A stretch of 64,000 nucleotides of DNA, from positions 806,001 to 870,000 of the forward strand of contig CAWBRT010000011.1 of assembly GCA_963791145.1 (NCBI GenBank), given 5' to 3'. How positions within the stretch are numbered: position 1 is the stretch's first letter; each line of letters starts with the position of its first letter. Below are positions 27,186 through 34,471 of the stretch, piece by piece. Under the pieces are notes generated by a model. The model was not told the origin of the DNA and searched no databases. It saw nothing but the letters and a program-made list of their open reading frames with translations. The position numbers and the translations under genes were made by a program. Source of the stretch: CAWBRT01 sp963791145 (GTDB taxonomy: Bacteria; Acidobacteriota; Terriglobia; Terriglobales; Acidobacteriaceae).

Positions 27186-28084
27186 AAAGTCTCATGCAGC
27201 GACTCGCGCAACGGGAGATCCTCATCTCCGACGGAGCGATGGGCACGTTTCTCTATGCTAAAGGACTGGCTCCAGGCGAGTGCCCGGAGTCCTGGTGCAT
27301 CTCCCATCCGGACGTGGTAAAGGGAATTGCCGATGCCTATATTGCCGCCGGTTCCGACATGGTGGAAACCAATTCGTTCGGAGGCAGCTCGCTTAAACTA
27401 CAACCCTATGGCCTGGCGGACAAAGTAAAGGAATTTAATCGCGCCGCGGCGGCGCTGGCGCGCCAGGCGATGGCCGGTAAAGGTTACGTCGTTGCATCTG
27501 TCGGCCCGACTGGCCATCTTGCGACCGAAGAGTTCGGAGATGCAACGGCAGAACAGTTGTACGAAGCCTTCAAGGAGCAGGTAATCGCGCTGGCTGAAGG
27601 CGGAGCCGATGCGATCTGCGTGGAAACCATGACTTCCCTGGCCGAGGCCGTTCAGGCCGTCACGGCCGCCAGGGAAAATACGAAGCTGCCGGTCATGTGC
27701 ACCTTCACCTTCGACCAGAAGCCGAGAGGTTTTTTCACCATCATGGGCGTGACTCCCGAGCGGGCAGCGCTGGAGGCCGCTCGGGCCGGAGCCGATATCG
27801 TGGGCGCCAACTGCGGCAACGGTATCATTAATATGATCCAGATTACGAAGCAGATGCGAGCGGCCGTGCCTGAAATCCCTATTCTCATCCAAGCCAATGC
27901 GGGATTGCCAAAGATTGAAGATGGCAAAACCGTGTTCGGCGAAACACCGGAGTACATGGCCTCGCAGATAAGAGAATTGGTTGAAGCCGGCGCCAATATC
28001 ATCGGCGGTTGCTGCGGAACCACTCCCGATCACATCGCCGCGATGGTGAAGGCTGTGCGTGCAATGTCAAAGAGACGCGATTGA
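27182..28084 (+). CDS. Homocysteine S-methyltransferase-like protein (MetH N-domain family)
   Basis: Zinc-dependent thiol methyltransferase of 300 aa, a stand-alone version of the homocysteine-binding domain of cobalamin-dependent methionine synthase. It has DGAMGTFLYAKG at the start, VETNSFGG, the SVGPTG strand and the three zinc cysteines as GANCGNG and IGGCCGTTP. Its start overlaps the end of the reactivase gene. No methyl-THF binding (pterin) domain gene is found in the island, so this protein is the best candidate for the final methyl acceptor enzyme, giving methionine from homocysteine or methylating another thiol. That pathway role is inference. Confidence 0.88.
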   Translation: MKSLMQRLAQREILISDGAMGTFLYAKGLAPGECPESWCISHPDVVKGIADAYIAAGSDMVETNSFGGSSLKLQPYGLADKVKEFNRAAAALARQAMAGKGYVVASVGPTGHLATEEFGDATAEQLYEAFKEQVIALAEGGADAICVETMTSLAEAVQAVTAARENTKLPVMCTFTFDQKPRGFFTIMGVTPERAALEAARAGADIVGANCGNGIINMIQITKQMRAAVPEIPILIQANAGLPKIEDGKTVFGETPEYMASQIRELVEAGANIIGGCCGTTPDHIAAMVKAVRAMSKRRD

Positions 28085-28141
28085 TCTAAAAATCCCTCAT
28101 AAAACGTTGCAAGCTGGATTTCGATTCACCCTAACGGCCGC

Positions 28142-29551
28142 TCATTTCTGAGCGCCGGTATTTGCCAGCGCCGACAGCGGTATCGGTTTCACCGGAATCC
28201 TGGGGGTGTCGAGTTGGACCGAATCCAGCGGCATGCCGGACTGCGCGGCGATCAGGCGGGAAATCACACATCCACACATCCGCCCCTGGCATGGCCCCAT
28301 TCCAGCACGAGTCTGGGTCTTTACGCCCCGCACGGTGAAGTCACCTTCCCCGCCGATAGCACTCTTGATCCTGCCGGCCGGCACGCTCTCGCAGCGGCAA
28401 ACGATGGTGTCTTCGGTTATCAAATCCAGAAGCCCGGGCTTCAGTTGCATCATGTCGCCGGCGATCTCGGCGAACTTCCTGGCGCGCACCAGCCGTTTAC
28501 GAGAATCGTGCTCCTTGCCGGAGGCGCCATTCGCCGCGGCTTTGCCGCATGCCCGAGCGGCGGCCATGGCCGCGATGAGGCCTTCCTCGATGGCGACGTC
28601 GGCGCCCCCGATTCCACCTGCTTCGCCGGCCACATATACGCCTTCAACGCTCGTCTGCTGATCGGAATCGTGCCATGTCGCCCATCCTCCGGCCGTGGCA
28701 TTGAATTCAAGCCGGCAACCGAGGTTGCGGCTCAACTGCAAGGACGGCAAGAATCCATAGGAAAGACATAGCGTATCGGCTGCAAGCGTGCGCTCGGTCC
28801 CGGGCAGTACATGCCAATCCTCGTCTACTTGGGCAACCACGACGGCTTCGACCCGGTCGCTTCCCAGGGCGCGGACCGGAACGTGGCTGTGATGGTAGGG
28901 AATGCGCGCTTTCTTGATCGTCATCCAGTAGCGCATGCCTTCGCGCATCTTCCCCCAATGCCCCATCGAACGCAGGGCGTTCTCCATCGAAACCGGCGGA
29001 TTACTCGAAGCCTCGAGAATGGCCGCAACGGTGGCGCCGGCTTCGAAGAGTTGACTGGCAACCTTCAGTTGCAGCGGACCGACGCCGGCCAGCACGAATC
29101 TCCGCCCCGGCAACAGGCGCTGCCGCACCAGCAGAGACTGCGCTGCCCCGCCCATCATGACGCCGGGCAGGGTCCATCCCGGAAAAGGCACCGGCACTTC
29201 CTGCGCCCCCGGCGCGAGGATCAGCCTCCTGGCGCGCACTTCCTCGGTGCGATCCTCACGGTACAGTCCAATGGTCCGGTCCGGAAATACCGACCAGACC
29301 AGCGTGTTCGGAAGAAACTCAATCCCGGATTTTCTGACCTTCTCGATCAGTTCCACGCCTTCCATGAACTGCTTGTCCTCGGCTTTAAGATTTCTCAGCC
29401 GAAAAGAATCGGGAAGCTGCTTGTAGAACTGCCCGCCGAGGGTGGAGTACTCGTCAATCAGGAGAACTTCAGCGCCTGCCTCGGAAGCCGTCAGCGCGGC
29501 GCTCAGGCCCGCCGGGCCACCGCCTATGATCAATATTTCGACTTCGCGCAC
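28142..29551 (-). CDS. FAD-dependent oxidoreductase, HcnB/OoxA-like subunit with [2Fe-2S] BFD domain
   Basis: Flavoprotein of about 469 aa. The N-terminal FAD site is LIIGGGPAGLSAALTASEAGAEVLLID; a second dinucleotide fold reads FVLAGVGPLQLKVASQLFEAG; GVYVAGEAGGIGG is the late FAD motif. The C-terminus has the BFD-like iron-sulfur motif with CRCE and later GPCQGRMCG. This architecture is that of the alpha subunit of hydrogen cyanide synthase, octopine/nopaline oxidase and related amino-acid or opine dehydrogenases. The GTG at 29551 follows AGGAGGCACTCC; the frame extends upstream only through the end of the preceding gene. The third subunit (DadA-like FAD oxidase) normally found beside it is absent here. 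It is convergent with the homocysteine methyltransferase gene. Confidence 0.87.
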   Translation of the reverse strand: MREVEILIIGGGPAGLSAALTASEAGAEVLLIDEYSTLGGQFYKQLPDSFRLRNLKAEDKQFMEGVELIEKVRKSGIEFLPNTLVWSVFPDRTIGLYREDRTEEVRARRLILAPGAQEVPVPFPGWTLPGVMMGGAAQSLLVRQRLLPGRRFVLAGVGPLQLKVASQLFEAGATVAAILEASSNPPVSMENALRSMGHWGKMREGMRYWMTIKKARIPYHHSHVPVRALGSDRVEAVVVAQVDEDWHVLPGTERTLAADTLCLSYGFLPSLQLSRNLGCRLEFNATAGGWATWHDSDQQTSVEGVYVAGEAGGIGGADVAIEEGLIAAMAAARACGKAAANGASGKEHDSRKRLVRARKFAEIAGDMMQLKPGLLDLITEDTIVCRCESVPAGRIKSAIGGEGDFTVRGVKTQTRAGMGPCQGRMCGCVISRLIAAQSGMPLDSVQLDTPRIPVKPIPLSALANTGAQK

Positions 29552-29561
29552 GGAGTGCCTC

Positions 29562-29864
29562 CTATTCGACAACCGTGGTTATGCGCATGCCATCCTGTAC
29601 GGGATAGATGCAGGCGCGAACCCGCTCCCGGCCCTCGACTGTGACCAGGCACTCGTAGCACACTCCCATGCCGCAGAAGATGCCCCGAGGCTGGCCCTCG
29701 GGATGCGTATGCCGAAAGATGTGCCGTCCAGCGGCCAGCATCGCCGCCGCCAAGGACTCGCCCTCGTACGCTTGCACGCTCTCGCCGTCCACGGTGATGT
29801 GCACCGGACGGCCGCGCTCCACGTTGGAGTCAAGCCGTACTGCCATTGCATTTCGATTCGTCAT
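29562..29864 (-). CDS. [2Fe-2S] ferredoxin-like subunit (HcnA/OoxX-like)
   Basis: Small iron-sulfur protein of about 100 aa. Motif CGMGVCYEC followed by RACIYPV gives the four cluster cysteines of the HcnA/SoxA N-domain type, and VDGESVQAYEGESLAAAMLAAG is the usual ubiquitin-like opening. It ends 10 bp before the FAD subunit. Two starts are possible, 29882 and 29864; I take 29864, where GGAAATGGGC lies upstream. Upstream the strand runs into a decayed MFS gene, so the pair may have been in one operon with a transporter. Confidence 0.85.
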   Translation of the reverse strand: MTNRNAMAVRLDSNVERGRPVHITVDGESVQAYEGESLAAAMLAAGRHIFRHTHPEGQPRGIFCGMGVCYECLVTVEGRERVRACIYPVQDGMRITTVVE

Positions 29865-29891
29865 AGCTGTGCCCATTTCCATAAGGTCAGT

Positions 29892-30300
29892 TGAGACCGC
29901 CCATGCTGGCTTTTGCGGCTTCTTCCGCGCTCAGCCACTTCGCCTACTGTATTCCATTGTCGAGGTATAGAAGAACAGCAACGCCTATGATCAGAGCCGG
30001 CACGGCCCGATCACAAACATCCACTTCCATCCGGCCCAGCCCGCTATCCCTGCGAAATACTGCATCACGAAGCCCGCAAGCGAGCCGCCAACAATTCCCG
30101 ACATCGGAATCGCCATCATAAACATGTCCACCATCTTGGCGCGCCGATGCGCCGGGAAGCAATAGGTAAGATACAAAATGATGCCCGGGAAGAACCCGGC
30201 TTCGGCCAAGACGAGCAGAACTCGCAAGATATAGAACTGCATCGGCGTCTGCAAGATCGAGGCGGCGATCAGCGGCATGAAGACAGTCTTGGAGGACGCT
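29892..30300 (-). pseudogene. Remnant of an ACS-family MFS transporter
   Basis: Decayed permease fragment. From about 30270 downward the minus strand encodes FYILRVLLVLAEAGFFPG, LYLTYCFPAHRRAK and MAIPMSGIVGGSLAGFVM, which match helices 4-5 of intact ACS permeases such as the one at 37722. Near 30005 a frameshift moves the reading to VPALIIGVAVLLYL; an in-frame TAG at about 29944-29946 then precedes AKWLSAEEAAKASMGGLN, which still looks like the central loop of such transporters. Neither the N-terminal three helices nor the whole C-terminal half remain. It lies between the HcnAB-like pair and a UroD gene that may have been brought next to it by the deletion. Confidence 0.75.
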
Positions 30301-30366
30301 TCCAGCAAACTGAAGAAACTGCCGATGGATAAATTCCTGAGATTCGACCATAATGAGTTCGCCAGC

Positions 30367-31554
30367 ATGAAAGACGAACTTACTTCACGGGAGCGAGTGC
30401 GCCTGGCGCTTGCGCATAAAGAACCGGACCGCGTTCCACTGGATTTGGGCGGGACTTTCGTTTCCACGCTGACTCTGGGCGCATACGACCGCCTGGCAGC
30501 CTATCTGGAGGAGACGGAGGGATCGAGCCACCGTGAGCCACCGCGGTTTGTTTTGAGGTGGGGACAAACGGTCCGTCCGAGCGAGGCCATGTTGCAGAGG
30601 CTGCGTATCGACACAAGGCCGATTTATTCCCGGCCTCCGAAATACTGGCGCGATCTCAATTACGAGAAGCTGGACAGTTTCGTCGATGAATGGGGAGTGA
30701 TGCGGAGAAGGTCGGGAGATGGCAAATACCACTACTACGACGTTGTCGGCCATCCGCTTTCCGACACCACTTCCCTCGACGATCTGGAAAAGTACCGCTG
30801 GCCGGTGGGAGATGATCCGGGACGCATCGAAGGGCTGCGCGAAGAGGCGCAGTATCTGTACAACCACACCCGATATTCCCTCGTGGGCTGCGTCGGCGGA
30901 GTTGATATGTTCGAAACCTGCTGGTTCCTGCGCGGCTATGAAAACTCCCTTCTGGACCTGGCTATCAACCAGGAGTTCATGCACGGCTTGATGCGAAAGA
31001 TACTGGATGTGCAAAAGGCCAAGTACGACGCGTATCTCCGCGAGGTCGGAGAGTATATCGATGCGGTGATGATCGTGGATGACTTTGCCACACAGAAGTC
31101 GCTGTTTCTCTCTCCGGCTTCGTACAGGGAGCTGATCAAGCCCTACCAGAAAGAGCTCATCGACCATATCAAGAACCTGACCGAGGCCAAGATCCTCATG
31201 CATTCCTGCGGCGCGATCCGGCCACTGCTGCCGGATTTCATCGAAATCGGGATCGAAGCCATCCAGCCCGTTCAGGTCTCAGCCGCCGGAATGGACACGC
31301 GCGAGCTCAAGCAGGAATTCGGCGATCGACTTACCTTCTGGGGAGGAGGATGCGACAGTCAGCACGTACTGCCCAACGGAACCGCGGAGGAGGTGAAAGC
31401 GGAAGTGGAACGGCGCATGAGCGATCTTGCTCCCGGAGGCGGGTTCGTCTTCAGCCCGGTCCACAACGTGCAGTTTGATGTTCCGCCGGAAAACGTGGTG
31501 GCGATGTACGATCACGCCTTCCGGTGCAGCTATAGATACAGTAGAGCAACCTAG
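30367..31554 (+). CDS. UroD-family protein (third paralogue, methyltransferase-like)
   Basis: TIM-barrel protein of 395 aa in the uroporphyrinogen decarboxylase superfamily. The start MKDELTSRERVRLALAHKEPDRVPLDLGG is the standard family opening. HSCGAIRPLLPDFIEIG corresponds to the H-x-C metal site of MtaA-like enzymes, but no distal Cys is seen (the late strand is GGGFVFSPVHNVQFDVPPENV). Earlier in-frame starts at 30277 and 30325 reach into the MFS remnant and are less likely; no strong ribosome-binding site marks any of them. Such proteins occur in sugar- or methyl-compound clusters with unknown substrates. It is not the haem-pathway HemE, which has a different N-terminus and is shorter. 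Confidence 0.75.
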   Translation: MKDELTSRERVRLALAHKEPDRVPLDLGGTFVSTLTLGAYDRLAAYLEETEGSSHREPPRFVLRWGQTVRPSEAMLQRLRIDTRPIYSRPPKYWRDLNYEKLDSFVDEWGVMRRRSGDGKYHYYDVVGHPLSDTTSLDDLEKYRWPVGDDPGRIEGLREEAQYLYNHTRYSLVGCVGGVDMFETCWFLRGYENSLLDLAINQEFMHGLMRKILDVQKAKYDAYLREVGEYIDAVMIVDDFATQKSLFLSPASYRELIKPYQKELIDHIKNLTEAKILMHSCGAIRPLLPDFIEIGIEAIQPVQVSAAGMDTRELKQEFGDRLTFWGGGCDSQHVLPNGTAEEVKAEVERRMSDLAPGGGFVFSPVHNVQFDVPPENVVAMYDHAFRCSYRYSRAT

Positions 31555-31584
31555 GATTTCATGTAGCCGCGACAACTTTCAGAG

Positions 31585-31611
31585 GGGTCATCCTGCGCCT
31601 CAGGATGACCC
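31585..31611 (+). terminator. Hairpin between convergent UroD and RdhA-like genes
   Basis: Perfect 11-bp stem GGGTCATCCTG (31585-31595) / CAGGATGACCC (31601-31611) with a five-base loop, 30 bp after the UroD stop and 64 bp from the end of the convergent gene. Probable bidirectional terminator, although T-tracts are short. Confidence 0.6.
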
Positions 31612-31674
31612 GTCAACAAACGACCGCAGCTAAGAGCAAGCTTCTCTAAAATCGTATCCAGATAAAAAACGAAT

Positions 31675-32937
31675 TTACCGTTCGTGCCGTCCCGAAAATT
31701 CCTGCCAGAAGAGCGTAGAGGGCACAGGCTTCCCGTATCCGAGCAGGTCATCCGCCTGCACGATGACGGAATTAAGAACAGGCAAGGTAGAGATGGTGGA
31801 CTTTACCAGCCAGTGCAGCGGCCCTTTCGGTTTGTTGTAAGCACAGCTCTGAATGCACAGCCCGCAGTTGGTGCCGGCCTTCACCCAGAACTCCCGGCAG
31901 CGGGCATGGTCCATCTGCCAGCAAAGAACGCCCCGGCTGTTGAAATCCCCCGCCGGCTCATAGGAACGCTCGCCATGGGGAATTGCGTCGACCGGGCACT
32001 TCTTCGCGCACTTCTTGCAGGCGTCACAGAAAGCGGTCACGCCGAAGCTGATGGGCGCATCGGGCGAAAGCGGAAGATCGGTAATGACCTTCGAGATTCG
32101 GCACCGCGGTCCGAATACGGGATGAATCAGCTTGGCATTGCGTCCGAGTTCCCCTAATCCGGCGTCGATTGCCAAAGGAATGTTCAACGCGGTGTCATTG
32201 GCGCTCGGTATCGCATGGTAGCCGAGTGCCCGTATGAACTCCGCCACTGCCTGCGTGGTAAAGGCGATGTTCGAATACGAGTGCCAGGTGGTGGCCATGT
32301 GAGTCAGCGTGGGAGCGGTGGCGATTCCCTCCCCTTCCATCTCATGGATGATCACCAGCACATATTTCATAGCCGCGGGAATGACCAGCGAACGGTCTTC
32401 CACGAGTCCGGGCCTGTCATATTTCTCGTAACCGCTCTCGTCGTTGAAGCGGATAGGAAAAGCTTCGCGCGCTGTCGCATCGTAATAGTGCGAATACACC
32501 CAGCGGCGGTCGAGCAGGCAGACGCCGGCATCCTGTGCGCCCAAAGTACGAGCCAGGCTTTTCAACACGGCCGTCGCCTGCGCGGGTTCGCACGTCCACT
32601 GCGGCAGATCCTCGATGCTCTTGTACAGACCGCCCCTGGCCAGGGGACTCCACGACGTTCCTCCGGTATTGGCACGGTTGATGACGTAGTCGGAAGAAGC
32701 AAGGTTTGCCACCATGGCGGAGTAATACGCCCAATCGATCCTGGCAAAACCGGGTACGTTCCGACGCACCTTGTCCGCTCGCGACAGATACCATTCCTGA
32801 TCGCAGAGGTGAGCACGCCGGCTGTTCCACTCGCCCTGAAAGATCATGTTGTTCTTCTGGTTGAAGCGGACGTAGGTGTCGTTAACCGAGTAGCCCGGGT
32901 TGCCGGCCGGCAGTTTCCTGGTGCCAAGTACATCCAT
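31675..32937 (-). CDS. Reductive dehalogenase (RdhA) homologue without Tat signal
   Basis: Corrinoid and iron-sulfur protein of 420 aa related to PceA/NpRdhA. The cobalamin-binding core is present: WHSYSNIAFTTQAVAEFIR, then LGYHAIPSANDTALNIPLA, IDAGLGELGRNAKLI and GPRCRISKVITDLPL. The residues that form the active site in PceA (Tyr in HSYS, Asn in SAND, Arg in GPRCR) appear conserved. Two cluster motifs follow: CDACKKCAKKCP and CREFW with TNCGLCIQSC. There is no twin-arginine leader, no membrane segment and no RdhB anchor gene nearby, which fits the cytoplasmic, catabolic-type or uncharacterised RdhA groups. It differs from epoxyqueuosine reductase by its long N-terminal part and LGYHAIPSAND region. 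It stands near the corrinoid island, and may share its cofactor supply. Confidence 0.85.
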   Translation of the reverse strand: MDVLGTRKLPAGNPGYSVNDTYVRFNQKNNMIFQGEWNSRRAHLCDQEWYLSRADKVRRNVPGFARIDWAYYSAMVANLASSDYVINRANTGGTSWSPLARGGLYKSIEDLPQWTCEPAQATAVLKSLARTLGAQDAGVCLLDRRWVYSHYYDATAREAFPIRFNDESGYEKYDRPGLVEDRSLVIPAAMKYVLVIIHEMEGEGIATAPTLTHMATTWHSYSNIAFTTQAVAEFIRALGYHAIPSANDTALNIPLAIDAGLGELGRNAKLIHPVFGPRCRISKVITDLPLSPDAPISFGVTAFCDACKKCAKKCPVDAIPHGERSYEPAGDFNSRGVLCWQMDHARCREFWVKAGTNCGLCIQSCAYNKPKGPLHWLVKSTISTLPVLNSVIVQADDLLGYGKPVPSTLFWQEFSGRHER

Positions 32938-33357
32938 TGCTTTCGCTTACTCCTCTTTGCGCGCCTCACCGCGGCGCCGACGCCGCAGCTTCCTGCTGAA
33001 AACATGCTTGCGCAACGCGGAGGGTTGCGTGTTTTCTGTGGGCGCGCCGCTGCGGGCCGTGACAATTGTCTCAACTATGCCGGCGCTGCGAATATGCGCC
33101 TCAGTGTCCTCCAAAATCTGATGCGGTGGCAAGCGCAATCCACCTGGCGTGCGTGTTGCGGAAAGAGGCGGGCGTGCGTTTGCCGGAAATAGTCCTTGAC
33201 TTTCCTTCGCTGAATCGATATTTTTCGCTGACCCAACCGTACTACACCGATATACGAGACTCAAGTCCCACATCGCAGGACACTTATTTGTCGAGTGTGG
33301 GTGGCGGGTTAAGACATTCCCTGGGAACACCTTCGGCCCTCGACTTCGTTACTACTC
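32938..33357. other. Intergenic region (420 bp) upstream of the RdhA homologue
   Basis: No gene. Bases 33217-33281 resemble the promoter segment in front of the M24 gene (34388-34447): both contain GATATTTTT..CG, CTGACCC, CCGATATA-A/C-GAGAC and AGTCCCA in this order. The palindrome GTCCCACATCGCAGGAC at 33265-33281 is a candidate operator. The similarity runs on the plus strand, opposite to the adjoining RdhA gene, so it may be a duplicated relic or act in both directions. Confidence 0.45.
33265..33281 (+). promoter_or_regulatory. Candidate IclR-type operator (GTCCCACATCGCAGGAC)
   Basis: Seventeen-base interrupted palindrome of the same form as the sites at 34431, 47141 and, more weakly, 46944 and 57306. 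It lies between the RdhA homologue and the IclR gene. Confidence 0.4.
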
Positions 33358-34149
33358 CTAGCGGCGCAGGCGTTTCTGAAGGGTATGACAGCGTTCCAGC
33401 AGCGTTCTGGTCAGCTTCTTTTCCGTGGCGGTAAAGCGTTCCTTGGGCGCCGGAATGGTCATGGCGGCCATTTCGCCGCTGGGGCCATAGATGACGGTGC
33501 CGACCGCGCAGATACCGTCCTGATGCTCCTCGCGGTCGAAGGCGAAACCGTGCCGGCGAACCCACTGGAGCTCGCGTTCCAGTTCGTTCCAGGTGCGAAG
33601 GGTGTTCCTGGTCAGGGGCGCGAAGTTCACCCGGCTGCGGAAGCGGTCGAGCCGTTCTTCGGGAAGGGCCGCGAGCAGGGCTTTACCGCTGGCGCTGCAG
33701 TGCAGCGGCAACGAATTGCCGACCGCGGTAAAGGCGCGCAGGGCATGGATTCCCGGCACCTGCTCCACCACCACGGCTTTGCCGTTGTCGAGCACGGCGA
33801 GGGAAACGGTTTCGCCCAACTCGCGCGCCAACTGCCGCATGATGGGATGAGCGATCTTGGCAATATCGAATTGCTTGGTCAAGGCCGCCAGCGCGCTCAG
33901 GGCCGGACCCAGCCGTACGCCGCTGGTGGCCGAAGCCGAAATGACGAGGTTCTCGTTATCGAGCGCTTCGACGATGCGCTGGACGGTCGAGCGGGGAACG
34001 GAAACCACCTGGCTGATCTGGCGAATAGTCAGGCCGTCGGGGTGTTGCCCGAGAGCCCGCAGAATAGCTCCCGCTCTGGCGATCACTTGCACGCCGGAGT
34101 CGGCGCCATCCTTGCTGGAACCTCGCGGAATGAGTTTTCTTGCGGCCAT
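33358..34149 (-). CDS. IclR-family transcriptional regulator 1
   Basis: Regulator of 263 aa. The winged helix-turn-helix is seen as AILRALGQHPDGLTIRQISQ, then VPRSTVQRIVEALDNENLV; the effector domain contains HCSASGKALLAALPE, the typical IclR signature, and ends with AVGTVIYGPSGEMAAMTIPAP. I take the ATG at 34149; a TTG nine bases upstream is also possible. It is divergent from the M24-family gene with a promoter and a 17-bp palindrome in between, so that gene cluster (M24 protein, zinc dehydrogenase, cupin, MFS) is its probable target. Confidence 0.92.
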   Translation of the reverse strand: MAARKLIPRGSSKDGADSGVQVIARAGAILRALGQHPDGLTIRQISQVVSVPRSTVQRIVEALDNENLVISASATSGVRLGPALSALAALTKQFDIAKIAHPIMRQLARELGETVSLAVLDNGKAVVVEQVPGIHALRAFTAVGNSLPLHCSASGKALLAALPEERLDRFRSRVNFAPLTRNTLRTWNELERELQWVRRHGFAFDREEHQDGICAVGTVIYGPSGEMAAMTIPAPKERFTATEKKLTRTLLERCHTLQKRLRR

Positions 34150-34167
34150 CGGGAGCAAAACCCTGGG

Positions 34168-34294
34168 CTAGCGGGCTGCTGAAAAACAGATTGCGGGCAG
34201 TTGAGGATACAAGTTCTTGTGCGGCAATCCTGTGATGCCCACATCCAATAGCGCCTCGCTTGTTGCTTCGGCGCGTTTTTCAGCAGCCTGCTAG
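34168..34294. repeat. 127-bp MITE-like element with 20-bp terminal inverted repeats
   Basis: Left end CTAGCGGGCTGCTGAAAAAC (34168-34187) and right end GTTTTTCAGCAGCCTGCTAG (34275-34294) are inverted copies with one mismatch in 20. The interior has no coding capacity. Ends of the type GGCTGCTGAAAAA are familiar from non-autonomous insertion-sequence derivatives in several phyla. It sits 18 bp upstream of the IclR start, between that gene and the promoter of the divergent M24 gene. Confidence 0.8.
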
Positions 34295-34430
34295 AGGGCA
34301 AAGTTCAGGTCACTATACCACAGGCCCACACCAAAGCAGCACCATGCGGAGCGAAATGCAATAGGGGTTGACTTTGTTTGTCGATGTGATATTTTTTCGT
34401 TCACTTGCTGACCCGATATAAGAGACGATA

Positions 34431-34447
34431 GTCCCATTATACGGGAC
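34431..34447 (+). promoter_or_regulatory. Candidate IclR operator overlapping the start of transcription of the M24 gene
   Basis: GTCCCATTATACGGGAC is a near-perfect palindrome 24 bp before the ATG at 34472. A weak sigma-70 promoter (TTGCTG at 34405-34410, GATAGT at 34427-34432) runs into it, so a bound regulator would block transcription. Confidence 0.6.
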
Positions 34448-34471
34448 AAATAGCAAAACAGGAGGATCGCA

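Noticed and set aside
30367..31554. Haem-pathway uroporphyrinogen decarboxylase HemE
   Set aside because: N-terminus and HSCG motif fit methyltransferase-type UroD relatives, and no haem genes are near.
31675..32937. Epoxyqueuosine reductase (QueG) as identity of the corrinoid/iron-sulfur protein
   Set aside because: Long N-terminal part and the LGYHAIPSAND and GLGELGRNAKLI segments fit reductive dehalogenases better; some relationship between the families is expected.
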